DNA from: Halegenticoccus tardaugens
GTDB lineage: Archaea; Halobacteriota; Halobacteria; Halobacteriales; Haloferacaceae
NCBI RefSeq assembly: GCF_004116405.1
Contig: NZ_SDIC01000002.1
Coordinates: 620,001 to 684,000, forward strand
Direction: 5' to 3'
Length of the DNA: 64,000 bases
Part shown: piece by piece, positions 17,346 through 26,629 of the stretch
Layout of the letters: each line of letters starts with the position of its first letter
Numbering within the stretch: position 1 is the first letter of the stretch
The notes under the pieces: generated by a model
What the model was told of the DNA's origin: nothing
Database searches by the model: none
The model's input: only the letters and a program-made list of their open reading frames with translations
Position numbers and translations under genes: made by a program

Positions 17346-19010
17346 ATGACAACGAACGACCTGTACACGGGATGGTCGTCAGTGCCGTCCCGTGAGACCC
17401 GGCAGATGATTCGTGATGCGTCCCGGCAGATGGGGAGTCTGGTCCGGAGCACCCTCGGTCCGCAGGGGATGGACAAGATGATCGTTCGGCGGATGCCCGA
17501 CGACGAACTTCGCTACTTCGCCAGCAACGACGGCAGCGCCATCATCGAGGAGTTCGACGGAGAGACGGACCACCCGATAGCTAAGCACTTCATCCGGGCC
17601 GTCGAGGACCACGAGGACGACTACGGCGACGGCGCGACGACCATGACGCTGCTGGCGTCGGAGCTGCTGGCGACGGCGATGGACCTCGCCGACCGGGGCA
17701 TCCACCCCAACGACGTCGTCGAGGGGTTCTCCATCGGCGCCCAGCGGACGCTCGAGACGTGGACCGACACGTCGATTTCGCTGGCGGACGCGAGCGGCAA
17801 GTTGGACCGTGAGAAACTGCGCGCCGTTGTGATGACTGGGATGACGAATGGCCGCGAGAAGGAGTGGCCGCTCGGAGCGATCGCGGACACGGTCGTCGAC
17901 GCGGTCGTGCGCGTCTCTGACCCTGAGACGGGAAGTGTCCGCCTCGACCACGCGAAGACGGTCACCGTCCCCGGCGGCGAGGTGACCGACACGGAACTCG
18001 TTGAGGGCGTTGTTCTCCCGGAGACCGTCGTGACCGCCGAGCGGCTCCTGCCAGCGACCGGCCCGGTGCTGCTCGTCGACGGCGCGCTCCAGTCACGGAG
18101 CCTCTCGGCGGACGTGAACATCAACGTTGAGTCCGAGGGTGATGTCGAGCGGACCGTCGGCGGCCTCGACGAGAGCGAAGCCATCGCCGCGAACGTCGCG
18201 CTGACGGGAGCGGTCGCCGTCGTCGCGACCGGCGACGTCGACATGGCCGTCGCGAAGGAGTTGGCACACCATGGGGCGATACTCCTCCGGAACGTGAAGA
18301 CGACGGACTTCAGGTACATCGCCCGCGCGACCGGCGCGAGCCCCCGTGGGCCGATCCGGCCGAACACTCTGATCGACGAGACCGTCCTCGGGAAGGCGAC
18401 GGTCCGGTTCCGCGACACCGGCCGCGACGATGACTGGGTCGCTTTCGAGCCGCCCGCGGGCGTCGACGCGCCCGCCGTCACGCTCGTCGTCCGGGGGGGC
18501 ACGCAGACGGCAGCCGAGGAGGCCGAGCGACGGATTCGGGACGGGAAGAACGCCCTGCGTGCCTGTGTGCTGAACCCGACGGCGTTACCCGCCGGCGGCG
18601 CCGCCGAACTGGCGGCCGCGGGGGAGGTCCGGGCGCTCTCGACCCGCTTCGACGGCCGCGAGCAGCTCGCCGTCGAGGCGTTCGCGGACGTGCTGGAGTC
18701 CATCCCAAAGACGCTCGCGCGCAACTCCGGACTGGATCCGCTCGGCGCGCTGGCGGACCTGCGCACCCGCCACGACGCGGGTCACGGCCGGGCGGCCGTC
18801 TCCGCCGACGGGACGATCGTCGACGACGTGACCGCGGACGGGGGAGGACTCGACCCCTTCCAAATTCGGGTATCGGGGCTGATCCGCGCCGTCGAGTTCA
18901 TCAATGTCCTCACTCGCATCGATGGCGTGCTGCTCGACGAGCGCGAGCCGACGGTCGACCGCGTGCTCGGCGAGCCGACGTACGGACCCGGCGAGATGCC
19001 GGAGAACTAG
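17346..19010 (+). CDS. Divergent thermosome-like group II chaperonin
   Basis: 554 residues, similar to a thermosome subunit. The equatorial ATP-binding motifs are recognisable but altered: STLGPQGMDKM (36-46), SNDGSAII (Asp62), YGDGATTMTLLASELL (Asp95), and the intermediate-domain Asp399 in ERRIRDGKN; PAGGAAEL replaces the usual PGGGAVE. The Gly-Met-rich tail of canonical thermosomes is missing, and the protein ends EPTYGPGEMPEN. It is therefore a paralog, not the housekeeping subunit. All three acidic ATPase residues are kept, so it may still hydrolyse ATP. Its stop overlaps by 4 bases the stop of the convergent membrane protein gene. It sits between glycosidases and a sugar ABC importer, and a role in assembly of that system is only inferred. 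Confidence 0.85.
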   Translation: MTTNDLYTGWSSVPSRETRQMIRDASRQMGSLVRSTLGPQGMDKMIVRRMPDDELRYFASNDGSAIIEEFDGETDHPIAKHFIRAVEDHEDDYGDGATTMTLLASELLATAMDLADRGIHPNDVVEGFSIGAQRTLETWTDTSISLADASGKLDREKLRAVVMTGMTNGREKEWPLGAIADTVVDAVVRVSDPETGSVRLDHAKTVTVPGGEVTDTELVEGVVLPETVVTAERLLPATGPVLLVDGALQSRSLSADVNINVESEGDVERTVGGLDESEAIAANVALTGAVAVVATGDVDMAVAKELAHHGAILLRNVKTTDFRYIARATGASPRGPIRPNTLIDETVLGKATVRFRDTGRDDDWVAFEPPAGVDAPAVTLVVRGGTQTAAEEAERRIRDGKNALRACVLNPTALPAGGAAELAAAGEVRALSTRFDGREQLAVEAFADVLESIPKTLARNSGLDPLGALADLRTRHDAGHGRAAVSADGTIVDDVTADGGGLDPFQIRVSGLIRAVEFINVLTRIDGVLLDEREPTVDRVLGEPTYGPGEMPEN

Positions 19011-19729
19011 AGGAGTTGGGTCGCGGTCACCGCGACCAGCGTCACCGGGAGCACCGAGAGGACGCTCGCCTTCTTGTCGACGTCGTACAGTTCGCTCACG
19101 ACGGGGAGCATTAGGACCCCGACGAGTATCCACCCGCCGGCCATCGTGACATCGACGATCCGCATCTGGATGGTGTCTCTCACCGCCCGGTGCGTCTCCG
19201 CGACCTCCGTCGCGGGCGCGGCGCCCGCGATGACGGGGTCCGGCGCCGGAATCGTCAGCGCGAGCGCGGCCGCGAGGGCGACCAGCGGGACGAAAAGCAG
19301 CGTCAGGTAGCCACCGATCTTGAAGACGGTCGTGTCGAGCGTCGTCTTCTCGGAGAAGTAGCCCGCGAGCGCGCCGACGACGCCGAAGTAGAGGAACCAC
19401 GTGAACCCGACGAAGAAGAGTCCGTAGAAGAGGTTGATACCCAGCGCGAGCGGCCAGCCGGCGAAGACGTACCCCTGCGACATCGCGAACGGCTCTGCGA
19501 GGTGCTCGAAGATGCCCCGCGAGAGGCCGTGGACGAGCAGGCCGAGCAGCGGTGGGAGCCAGCCGTATCGCTCGACGGTCCCGACGCAGTCGCGGACGCT
19601 GCCCGCGTGGGTCAGCTCGTGACCGAGTCGGCGCCACGAGCGCTCGCTCACCTCGCCGCCGCTCGACACTCGCGGGGCTGGGGTTGCGTCCGCGTCGCGG
19701 CCGAACTCGGGAACATCGTCGGTGCTCAT
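19007..19729 (-). CDS. Multi-TM membrane protein, YIP1-like (tentative)
   Basis: 240 residues. A soluble N-terminus of about 60 residues is followed by hydrophobic segments around GINLFYGLFFVGFTWFLYFG, VVGALAGYF, a GYLTLLFVPLVALAAALAL segment and a paired C-terminal region (GGWILVGVLMLPVVSELYDV, VLSVLPVTLVAVTATQLL). The arrangement resembles YIP1-type haloarchaeal membrane proteins, but no decisive motif is visible. The gene converges with the chaperonin (4-base stop overlap) and precedes the ABC ATPase on the same strand. Confidence 0.7.
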   Translation of the reverse strand: MSTDDVPEFGRDADATPAPRVSSGGEVSERSWRRLGHELTHAGSVRDCVGTVERYGWLPPLLGLLVHGLSRGIFEHLAEPFAMSQGYVFAGWPLALGINLFYGLFFVGFTWFLYFGVVGALAGYFSEKTTLDTTVFKIGGYLTLLFVPLVALAAALALTIPAPDPVIAGAAPATEVAETHRAVRDTIQMRIVDVTMAGGWILVGVLMLPVVSELYDVDKKASVLSVLPVTLVAVTATQLL

Positions 19730-19820
19730 GGAAACGAAGCGGACGCACTCGGCCGGGGAGCCGGGGCCGTTCGCCGCTCGAATCCGGCCGCCCGGAGCGT
19801 TTCGGTTCGGGTCACGGGAC

Positions 19821-21050
19821 TCAGTCGCTGGCCTCGGCGGCGGACTCGGCCTGCGCGTCCGCGGTCGCCATCCAGCCCTTGTTCACGTTCTCGCCGGTTT
19901 CCGGGTCGAACACGTGCATGTGATCCGTATCGAGCGTCAGGTAGACGCGCTCGTCGTTCCGCTCGTAGCTGTTGGGAATCGACCCCGGGAGGATGAACGC
20001 CTTGTACTCCTCCTCATCGCTCTGCTCGTCCTCGCCGATCTCGACGTGGTCGGCGACGACGTCGTCGACGCCCGTGCCGTCCTCGAGGTCGAAGTACAGC
20101 AGGTCGTTGCTCCCGAGGGGTTCGATGATGTCGACGGTCGCAGGTACGGAGCCCTCGACGGCCGTCTCGTGCACCTCGATGTGTTCGGGGCGGATGCCGA
20201 GCAGGAACTGGTCGGCGTCGCTCTGCGCGGCGATGGTCTCGGCCTCGCGCTCGGAGATCTCGACGTCGACGTCGCCCCGGAACCGCGGCCGCTCGCCAGT
20301 CCGATCGAGCTCCGAGACGAACATGTTCATCGAGGGGCTGCCGATGAACTGCGCGACGAACGTGTTCTCCGGCTTGTTGTACACCTCGCGAGGGGAGCCG
20401 ACCTGCTGGAGTTCGCCGTGGTTGAGGATGGCGATACGGTCGCTCATCGTCATTGCCTCCTCCTGGTCGTGGGTGACGTAGATGGTCGTCGTCACGAGTT
20501 CCTGCTGGAGACGCTGCAGTTCCGTTCGCATGTGCTTGCGCAGCTTCGCGTCCAGATTCGACAGCGGCTCGTCGAAGAGGAACACCGCCGGATTCCGGAC
20601 GATGGCGCGACCAGTCGCGACCCGCTGGCGCTGCCCGCCGGAGAGGTGCTTCGGCTTCTGATCGAGCAGCTCCTCGATGCCCATCAGTTCGGCGGTCTCC
20701 TCGACGCGGGCGTTGATCTCCTCCGCCGAGAGGTTCGTCGACCGCTTGAGTCCGAACGCCATGTTCTCCCGGACCTTCAGGTGCGGGTACAGCGCGTAGT
20801 TCTGGAACACCATCGCGATGTCGCGGTTGCGCGGCGGCAGCCAATTGACGACCGTGTCTCCGATGTGGACTTCGCCGTCGGTGATCTCTTCGAGGCCTGC
20901 AACCATCCGCAGCAGCGTCGACTTTCCGGAGCCGCTCGGACCGACGAGTGTCAGGAACTCCCCGTCCTCGATCTCGAGGTCGAACTCGTCGACTGCGAGG
21001 ATGTCCCCCTCGTAGACCTTCGTTACACTGTCGAACAAGATCCGGCTCAT
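19821..21050 (-). CDS. Sugar ABC transporter ATP-binding protein (MalK/UgpC type)
   Basis: 409 residues. Walker [11 protein letters not shown]-loop [12 protein letters not shown], signature LSGGQRQR, Walker [17 protein letters not shown] and VTHDQEEAM are present. A C-terminal TOBE region ([10 protein letters not shown]) carries an acidic insertion (about residues 330-350). It is the last gene of a binding protein - permease - permease - ATPase order on the minus strand, 121 bases after the second permease. Confidence 0.94.
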   Translation of the reverse strand: MSRILFDSVTKVYEGDILAVDEFDLEIEDGEFLTLVGPSGSGKSTLLRMVAGLEEITDGEVHIGDTVVNWLPPRNRDIAMVFQNYALYPHLKVRENMAFGLKRSTNLSAEEINARVEETAELMGIEELLDQKPKHLSGGQRQRVATGRAIVRNPAVFLFDEPLSNLDAKLRKHMRTELQRLQQELVTTTIYVTHDQEEAMTMSDRIAILNHGELQQVGSPREVYNKPENTFVAQFIGSPSMNMFVSELDRTGERPRFRGDVDVEISEREAETIAAQSDADQFLLGIRPEHIEVHETAVEGSVPATVDIIEPLGSNDLLYFDLEDGTGVDDVVADHVEIGEDEQSDEEEYKAFILPGSIPNSYERNDERVYLTLDTDHMHVFDPETGENVNKGWMATADAQAESAAEASD

Positions 21051-21171
21051 ATTGAACTAAGAATCATATTGTAACTATTTATTACTTTGGTCCTTCTATC
21101 GGCGCCCTCGGTCGTTGTTCGATCGGCTGGTCGCACGCAACCGGCGCGAAGGCGCCGCGGCGGCGGGACGG

Positions 21172-22059
21172 CTACGTCTTGACCGCCCCCTCTGCGAGCC
21201 CGTTGATGATGTACTTCTGGAGGAAAAACAGGATGACGAACAACGGCAGGGTGGCCCCCAGCGCGCCGGCCATCATCAGGTCCCACTGGAGGGTGTACTG
21301 GCCGACCCAGGATCCCAGCCCCGGCGGGAGCGTCGTCTTCGCGTCGTCGTTGATGAGGATGAGTGCCATCACGAACTCATTCCACGCGAAGATCCACGCG
21401 AAGATGGCGGTCGTCGCGATCGCCGGTGCTGACAGCGGCACGACGACCCGCACGACCGCGCCGATGCGGGTGCTACCGTCGATCATCGCCGCCTCCTCCA
21501 GCGATTCGGGGAGGTTCTCGTAGAACCCCCGAAGCATCCAGATGGAGAATGGCAGCACGAACGCGACGTATGCGATGGTGAGGCCGAGGAGGCTGTTGAA
21601 CAGGCCGATGTTCCGGAAGATGAGGAACAGCGGTACCGCCACCAGGATGAGCGGGAACATCTGCGTGAGCAGCAGGAACGTCGCGACGGCCTTGCGGCCC
21701 TTGAACTGGAGGCGACCGATGCTGTACGCGCCGAACGTGCAGACAAGGATGCTCAGCACCGTGGACGCCACCGTGACGATGGCGCTGTTGCGGAACCACG
21801 TTGGGAAGTTCGTCTGGTTCAACATGCGACGGTACGCGTCGAGGCTGGCGCCCTCCAGCCAGGCGCCGGGGTTCTTGATGAACGTGTCGAAGGCAACTTG
21901 GTTCAGCGACACAATGAACATCCAGAACACCGGCAGCAGGACGACGAATATCAGCGACCACAGTAACGCGTGGAAGCCGACGGCTTTCACCCACTTCTCG
22001 ACCTTCGGCGATACATCGATACCGAACAGATTCGACGTGTGTCTCGGTCTGCTCGCCAT
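21172..22059 (-). CDS. Sugar ABC transporter permease (MalG type)
   Basis: 295 residues, six predicted TM helices. The EAA loop that docks to the ATPase is EEAAMIDGSTRIGAVVRVVV, followed by PLSAPAIATTAIFAWIFAWN. The protein ends INGLAEGAVKT, typical of MalG-like CUT1 permeases. One base separates its start from the stop of the upstream permease, so they are translationally coupled. Confidence 0.93.
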   Translation of the reverse strand: MASRPRHTSNLFGIDVSPKVEKWVKAVGFHALLWSLIFVVLLPVFWMFIVSLNQVAFDTFIKNPGAWLEGASLDAYRRMLNQTNFPTWFRNSAIVTVASTVLSILVCTFGAYSIGRLQFKGRKAVATFLLLTQMFPLILVAVPLFLIFRNIGLFNSLLGLTIAYVAFVLPFSIWMLRGFYENLPESLEEAAMIDGSTRIGAVVRVVVPLSAPAIATTAIFAWIFAWNEFVMALILINDDAKTTLPPGLGSWVGQYTLQWDLMMAGALGATLPLFVILFFLQKYIINGLAEGAVKT

Positions 22060-22060
22060 G

Positions 22061-22990
22061 TTACTTGCCTCCGACTTCTTCCTGGTACAGCCGTAGGTAG
22101 ACCATCCCGTACCCGAGCATGATGACCAGCATCACAACCGCGATGGCGGCCGCCAGCCCGAAGTTGCTGTGCATGAACGCTTGGCGGTAGATGTAGACCG
22201 GCAGCACCATCGAGGAGTTGCCGGGGCCGCCGTCGGTCATCACGAACACGAGCGTGAAGTGATTCAGCGTCCATAGGCTCATCAGCAATGTCGTAACGAC
22301 GCCGATGGGCTGAAGGAAAGGCAGCGTGATGTGCCTGAACAGGTCCAGGCGGTTCGACCCGTCGACGCGGGCGGCCTCGTAGAGATCCTGCGGAATCCCC
22401 TTCATTGCCGCGAGGAACGTGATCATGAAGAACGGGAAATTCCGCCAGACGTACGCCACCATCACGGAGAACAGCGCGTAGCGGGAGCGGCCCAACCACG
22501 GGATGCCCTCGCCGAACCCGAGGACCTTCATGAGTCCGTTGAACATTCCGAGTTCGTAGTTGAACAGGAGCGTCCAGTTCAACGCGACCGCGATGAAGGG
22601 GATGGTCCACGGGAGCAACAGGAGCGTCGTAGCAATCGACCGGCCCTTGAACTCGCGGTTAAGCAGGACAGCGAATCCCAGTCCGATCGCCGCCATAAGG
22701 ACGACAGAGGCGAACGACCAGACGAACGTGTTCTTCATGACGACCCAGAAGTCCGGGAGGCCGAACACTTCGACGTAGTTTTCGAGTCCGACGAAGACAT
22801 CCTCGCGGAGGCCGCCGTACTCATAGAAACTCAGCGCGATACCTCGTAAGATCGGGACGACGCTTATTAGTCCGAGCGCCGCCAGCGACGGCAGCAGGAA
22901 CACCCATCCCCAGAGGCTCTCCTTGGAGAACCAGTACTGGTACTCCTCTGGGATAGTAATCCCACCGAATGTCGAGGTGGTGTTTGACAT
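22061..22990 (-). CDS. Sugar ABC transporter permease (MalF type)
   Basis: 309 residues, six TM helices, with a cytoplasmic N-terminus before the first helix (WVFLLPSLAALGLISVVPIL). The EAA loop is YEAARVDGSNRLDLFRHITL, and FVMTDGGPGNSSMVLPVYIY is the conserved periplasmic-side segment of MalF/UgpA proteins. Forms the membrane heterodimer with the downstream permease. Confidence 0.93.
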   Translation of the reverse strand: MSNTTSTFGGITIPEEYQYWFSKESLWGWVFLLPSLAALGLISVVPILRGIALSFYEYGGLREDVFVGLENYVEVFGLPDFWVVMKNTFVWSFASVVLMAAIGLGFAVLLNREFKGRSIATTLLLLPWTIPFIAVALNWTLLFNYELGMFNGLMKVLGFGEGIPWLGRSRYALFSVMVAYVWRNFPFFMITFLAAMKGIPQDLYEAARVDGSNRLDLFRHITLPFLQPIGVVTTLLMSLWTLNHFTLVFVMTDGGPGNSSMVLPVYIYRQAFMHSNFGLAAAIAVVMLVIMLGYGMVYLRLYQEEVGGK

Positions 22991-23106
22991 GCTTTATCGA
23001 AATAGATACGTGCAACTACTTTATTTGTATGGATTATTCGCGTGACTACCGGCAAAGAGTCGCTGCTCGCCGACCAAGGACAACCCCGCGAGCGGACCTC
23101 GATTCC

Positions 23107-24681
23107 TCACTCATAGGGGTTGTATATCTTTGGCACTCCGTCGCCGTTAATCCACGGCTGGACAGAGTCGGGGGCGTCATCGAGCGACGGGCCCTGTTTC
23201 TTCGGCTGCAGTTCGTAGTCGGTGTAGTCGGCGTCACTTATCATTGACCGGATGTCGTTACCGACGTTACGCAACGCCGTCCTCGGGTCGTCGTCGGATC
23301 CGATCATCCCCGAGATCGGGGTCGAGTACCCGGTCGTGCTACCCTCGATCGAGCCGAGGAACGGCGCGCAGCGGCCGGCGCCGGTGATGCCGTAGCGGAC
23401 GGCGTTCGGCGCCTGCTTTAGTCGCGTCTGCAGCCACGAGTCCGGAATCTTCGTCGGATTATCGGTGAACAGCTCCATCTCCTCCTGCCCCTTCCGAACC
23501 GGCAGGAAGTTTGGCGCCGACACGGGAAAGTACTTGTTCATCGTCTCCGGTTGGGTCATGTAGTTCATGAACCCGACCGAGATCTTCGCGTCGGTGTCGT
23601 TGGTGGTGACCTCCTTCCGGAACGACGTCAGACAACTGCCACCCATGAACGACTGCCGTTCGCCGTTCGGGCCGGTGGGCATCGGCGTCAGTTCCGTCGC
23701 CTCCGCGAGCTCCTTGTCCTCCTGGTTGACGCCGTCCTGTGGGTCGATGAGACTGCGGGCGAGGTCGGTCGGCAGGTGGGCGATGGCCGTTCGCTCTTCC
23801 CTGTAGAGTTCCTCGCCGGACGTGCTATCGACGCTCCCCCAGCCGCCGGGGATGATGCCCCACTGCTCGCGGAGGCTTAACGCCCACAGGTGTGCGAACA
23901 GCGACGCCGCGCTGTCGATCTCGACAGTGAACTGGCCGTCCGAGGACCCGTAGAAGGACCCCTCCGACTGGTGCGTGAAGGCGGCCATGTTTTGCCCCGA
24001 TGGGAAGTCCTGCGCCCCCGGCGTCGTGAATCCGGAGGCATCCGTGTTCTCGGAGACGGCTTGGCCGGCCTCGATGAGTTCCGCCCACGTCTCGGGGGGC
24101 TTGGACACGCCCGCCTTCTCGAGGAGGTTCATATTGAGGTGGCTGGTGCGGAGTTCCATGAACCACGGGAGGCCCCAGAACTCACCGTCAAACCGCCCCC
24201 ACGCGGAGATGGTGTCGTACCAGTCGTCGTACTGGTTAAAAAGCTCCGTGTTGGACCGGGCGGCGCCGCGGTTGCCGAAGTCGACCGCGTGTTCGCAGGC
24301 CATCTCGGAGACGTTCGGCATCGACCGCCCCTCGATCGAAGCGCTCCACTCCTGGAACACTTGGTCCCAGACGATGACCTCTGTGGAGACATTGATGTTC
24401 TCGTCGGCGGTGTCCTCGTAGCCCTTCGCCGTCTGTTTGATCGCTTCGGTCTCCGCGGGGATGTACCCCCGCATAGTCCACCACAGGAAGTCCTGTTCGC
24501 CGTTGCCGTCAGTTCCGCCGTCGCCCCCCAAGCAACCGGAGAGGCCCGTTGTCGCCGCGGCGCCGCCGACGGCAGCGGCTGTCTCCATGAATCCGCGGCG
24601 TGAATACTCGTCTGCCCTGTCGCTCGGGTTCTCGACGGATTCCGAATCGGAATCGCCGCTAGTATCATCTATCGACAACAT
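23107..24681 (-). CDS. Sugar ABC transporter substrate-binding lipoprotein
   Basis: 524 residues from MLSIDDTSGDSDSES. That ATG lies about 24 bases after a TATA-like ttatataat (24702-24710); in-frame ATGs upstream would precede the promoter. Tat motif SRRGFMETAAAVGG and lipobox GLSGC give a lipid-anchored extracellular protein. The mature part has the family-1 solute-binding pattern (DYTDYELQPKKQG near the C-terminus, WGLPWFMELRTSHLNMNLLE in the middle). It heads the importer operon next to GH3 and GH42, suggesting oligosaccharide uptake; the ligand is unknown. Confidence 0.92.
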   Translation of the reverse strand: MLSIDDTSGDSDSESVENPSDRADEYSRRGFMETAAAVGGAAATTGLSGCLGGDGGTDGNGEQDFLWWTMRGYIPAETEAIKQTAKGYEDTADENINVSTEVIVWDQVFQEWSASIEGRSMPNVSEMACEHAVDFGNRGAARSNTELFNQYDDWYDTISAWGRFDGEFWGLPWFMELRTSHLNMNLLEKAGVSKPPETWAELIEAGQAVSENTDASGFTTPGAQDFPSGQNMAAFTHQSEGSFYGSSDGQFTVEIDSAASLFAHLWALSLREQWGIIPGGWGSVDSTSGEELYREERTAIAHLPTDLARSLIDPQDGVNQEDKELAEATELTPMPTGPNGERQSFMGGSCLTSFRKEVTTNDTDAKISVGFMNYMTQPETMNKYFPVSAPNFLPVRKGQEEMELFTDNPTKIPDSWLQTRLKQAPNAVRYGITGAGRCAPFLGSIEGSTTGYSTPISGMIGSDDDPRTALRNVGNDIRSMISDADYTDYELQPKKQGPSLDDAPDSVQPWINGDGVPKIYNPYE

Positions 24682-24753
24682 GACCAGACTGTCGTAAAGA
24701 AGCATTATATAATTACCGGGGAAGGTCATCGGCCACCACGCCAGGGGGTCGCC

Positions 24754-25515
24754 TCACGAGTAGTTGTGGCTGAGTTCGATGACGTTCGCGGTGCTGAGCA
24801 CCTCGTCGGGCAGTTCCTCCCGGAAGCGCTGGTCGCTCACGCGGTGTAGAGGACAGGAGATGCTAATCGCGCCGATGCTACGATCCTGTTCGTCGGTGAT
24901 GGGCGCGGCGACGCAGCAGAGGCCGGTGAGACGCTCCTCGCAGTCGAGCGCGAACTTCTGCTCGCGGATGCGCTCGAGTTCCTCGAAGAATTCCTCGCGG
25001 TCCGTAATGGTCGACTCCGTCATCTTCGGCATGCCGTGGGTATCGAGGACGTCGACGACCTCCCCGTGCGGGCGGAACGCCAGTAGCGCCTTGCCGAGGG
25101 CGGTGCAGTGGAGGTACACCTGCTTGCCCTCGTACGTATCAAGGTCGACGGCGTTCTCCCCGCTGGCCTGGTAGAGGTAGACGCCCTTTCCGTTCTTCTC
25201 GACGAGCAGGTTCACGAGTTCGTCCGTGTTGTCTGCCAGTTTATCAGCCTCCGAGCGCGCGGAGGCGTAGATGTCCATGCGGTTCCGGGCGTACGCCCCG
25301 AGGCCGAAAAATGAGATGCCGATGTGGTACTGGTCGCCCTCCTTGAGGAGGTACTCCCTGTTGACGAGCGTGTTGAGGTGGTTGTGAACCGCACTCTTAC
25401 CCACGTCGACGCGAGCGGCGATCTCCGAAACGCCCGCACCGTCGAGCTCCTGGACCACCTCGACGATATCGAGAGCCCTGTTGACGGAGCGGACGGGGTG
25501 TTTTGGCTGGGACAT
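24754..25515 (-). CDS. IclR family transcriptional regulator
   Basis: 253 residues from MSQPKHPVRSVNRALDIVEV (upstream in-frame ATGs add an atypical tail). The winged helix is VSEIAARVDVGKSAVHNHLN. The effector domain contains LHCTALGKALLAFRPHGEVV, LDTHGMPKMTESTITDRE and CCVAAPITDEQDRSIGAISI. It lies directly upstream of the binding-protein gene, on the same strand, and likely regulates the importer and glycosidase block. Confidence 0.93.
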   Translation of the reverse strand: MSQPKHPVRSVNRALDIVEVVQELDGAGVSEIAARVDVGKSAVHNHLNTLVNREYLLKEGDQYHIGISFFGLGAYARNRMDIYASARSEADKLADNTDELVNLLVEKNGKGVYLYQASGENAVDLDTYEGKQVYLHCTALGKALLAFRPHGEVVDVLDTHGMPKMTESTITDREEFFEELERIREQKFALDCEERLTGLCCVAAPITDEQDRSIGAISISCPLHRVSDQRFREELPDEVLSTANVIELSHNYS

Positions 25516-25692
25516 ACCCCGCCTTACTCGCGAACCTAAATATAGATTGTTCTGCATCGGGCGAGAGCCGTTCACTTCTGCTTGTATGCGGTCGGTATAA
25601 TAACCGTTTGATTAATCATGGAATAGACGTACAGCTGGCGATCCATCCGGATCGGACGACGTCGTCGGTCGACGGTCCGCCGAACTACTCCG

Positions 25693-26060
25693 TCACAGCT
25701 CGACCGGCCCGCGGGTGTCCGCTGTCTCGTGGATCGCGCGGATAATGCGTATGTCCTGTAGGCCGTGGCGGCCATCGGGGAAAACCGCCTCGTCGGCGAG
25801 CAGCCGGTTCGCAAAGTAATCGAATTCCTCGCGCATCTCCCGTTCGGCATCGAACACGTCGTGTTCGACTCTAACCGACAGGCCGCCCCACGAGAGGTGG
25901 AGGACGCACTCGCCGTGGAACGCGGGGTGGAGTTCGATCTGTCCCTCAGTGCCCGTGATCTTGAGCTGGCTGTCCTCGTAGGCGTTCTGACTCGACGAGG
26001 AGATCATCTGGACGTCGTCCTCGAAGACGAGGATGAATGACGAACGCTCGTCCTGAACGT
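25693..26060 (-). pseudogene. Gfo/Idh/MocA oxidoreductase C-terminal fragment
   Basis: The translated frame contains SSFILVFEDDVQMISSSSQN and AYEDSQLKITGTEGQIELHP, then EEFDYFANRLLADEAVFPDG and IRIIRAIHETADTRGPVEL. This is the typical C-terminal half of Gfo/Idh/MocA sugar dehydrogenases (TGTEG motif). The N-terminal Rossmann half is absent; upstream sequence is an aldehyde dehydrogenase fragment in another frame. Confidence 0.75.
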
Positions 26061-26083
26061 CGTCGAACGCCCCAGTCGGAGAG

Positions 26084-26512
26084 GACGTGGAGTTCCAGCC
26101 CGGTCGTCTTCTGGTTGATCTTCACGATGCCGGCGTCGATGTCCTCGACGAACCAGTTAGCCTTATCATGGTCGTCAGTGACGATGCTCGCCGAGAGGCC
26201 GTACTTCACGCCGTTGGCGACGTCGATGGCCTGCTCGTAGTCGCTCACCGGGATGACCGACAGTACCGGCCCGAAGATCTCCTCCTGGGCGATGCGTACG
26301 CCCAGTTCGACATCCGTGAAGACGGCTGGTTCGACGAAGTAACCCTCGCGGTCGAGTTCGCTGCTGCCGTACGCCAGCGTAGCGCCCTCTTCCCGACCGA
26401 TGTCGAGATACTCGAGGGCGCTATCAAGTTCGCTCTTGCCGACGTGCGGCCCCATGTCAAGATCGTCGAGGCCGTAGCTGATCTCGGCGCCGAGCGGTAT
26501 CAGACAGGTCAT
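26084..26512 (-). pseudogene. Aldehyde dehydrogenase (2,5-dioxovalerate-DH-like) internal fragment
   Basis: The frame matches the part of ALDH after the catalytic Cys: DMGPHVGKSELDSALEYLDI, EPAVFTDVELGVRIAQEEIF, GPVLSVIPVSDYEQAIDVAN, NGVKYGLSASIVTDD and VKINQKTTGLELHV. The TTGLELHV ending is that of haloarchaeal 2,5-dioxopentanoate/ketoglutarate-semialdehyde dehydrogenases of pentose oxidation. Both ends are missing and it runs straight into the Gfo/Idh fragment. Confidence 0.75.
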
Positions 26513-26524
26513 CGCGCTCGGGTT

Positions 26525-26629
26525 CGCACGGCAGAGGGGGCGGCTATCTACCTCGCCAGCGACGCCGCCTCGTACGTAACGGGGGAGGTGGTGACGGTGG
26601 CCGGCGGATTCGCCGACAGTGTCCTCTGA
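26525..26629 (+). pseudogene. SDR oxidoreductase C-terminal fragment
   Basis: The last 30 or so codons of a short-chain dehydrogenase: GAAIYLASDAASYVTGEVVT then VAGGFADSVL and TGA. Compare the SDR at 7224, which ends VYLASEASSFTTGEEVIVDG. The rest of the gene is gone; the adjoining bases belong to the opposite-strand ALDH fragment. Confidence 0.7.

Noticed and set aside
18585..19748. 387-codon minus-strand frame
   Set aside because: Overlaps the chaperonin and the membrane protein gene; composition is Arg-rich with no hydrophobic segments or motifs.
19722..21074. 450-codon plus-strand frame opposite the ABC ATPase
   Set aside because: Antisense shadow with no motifs; the ATPase on the minus strand has all catalytic motifs.
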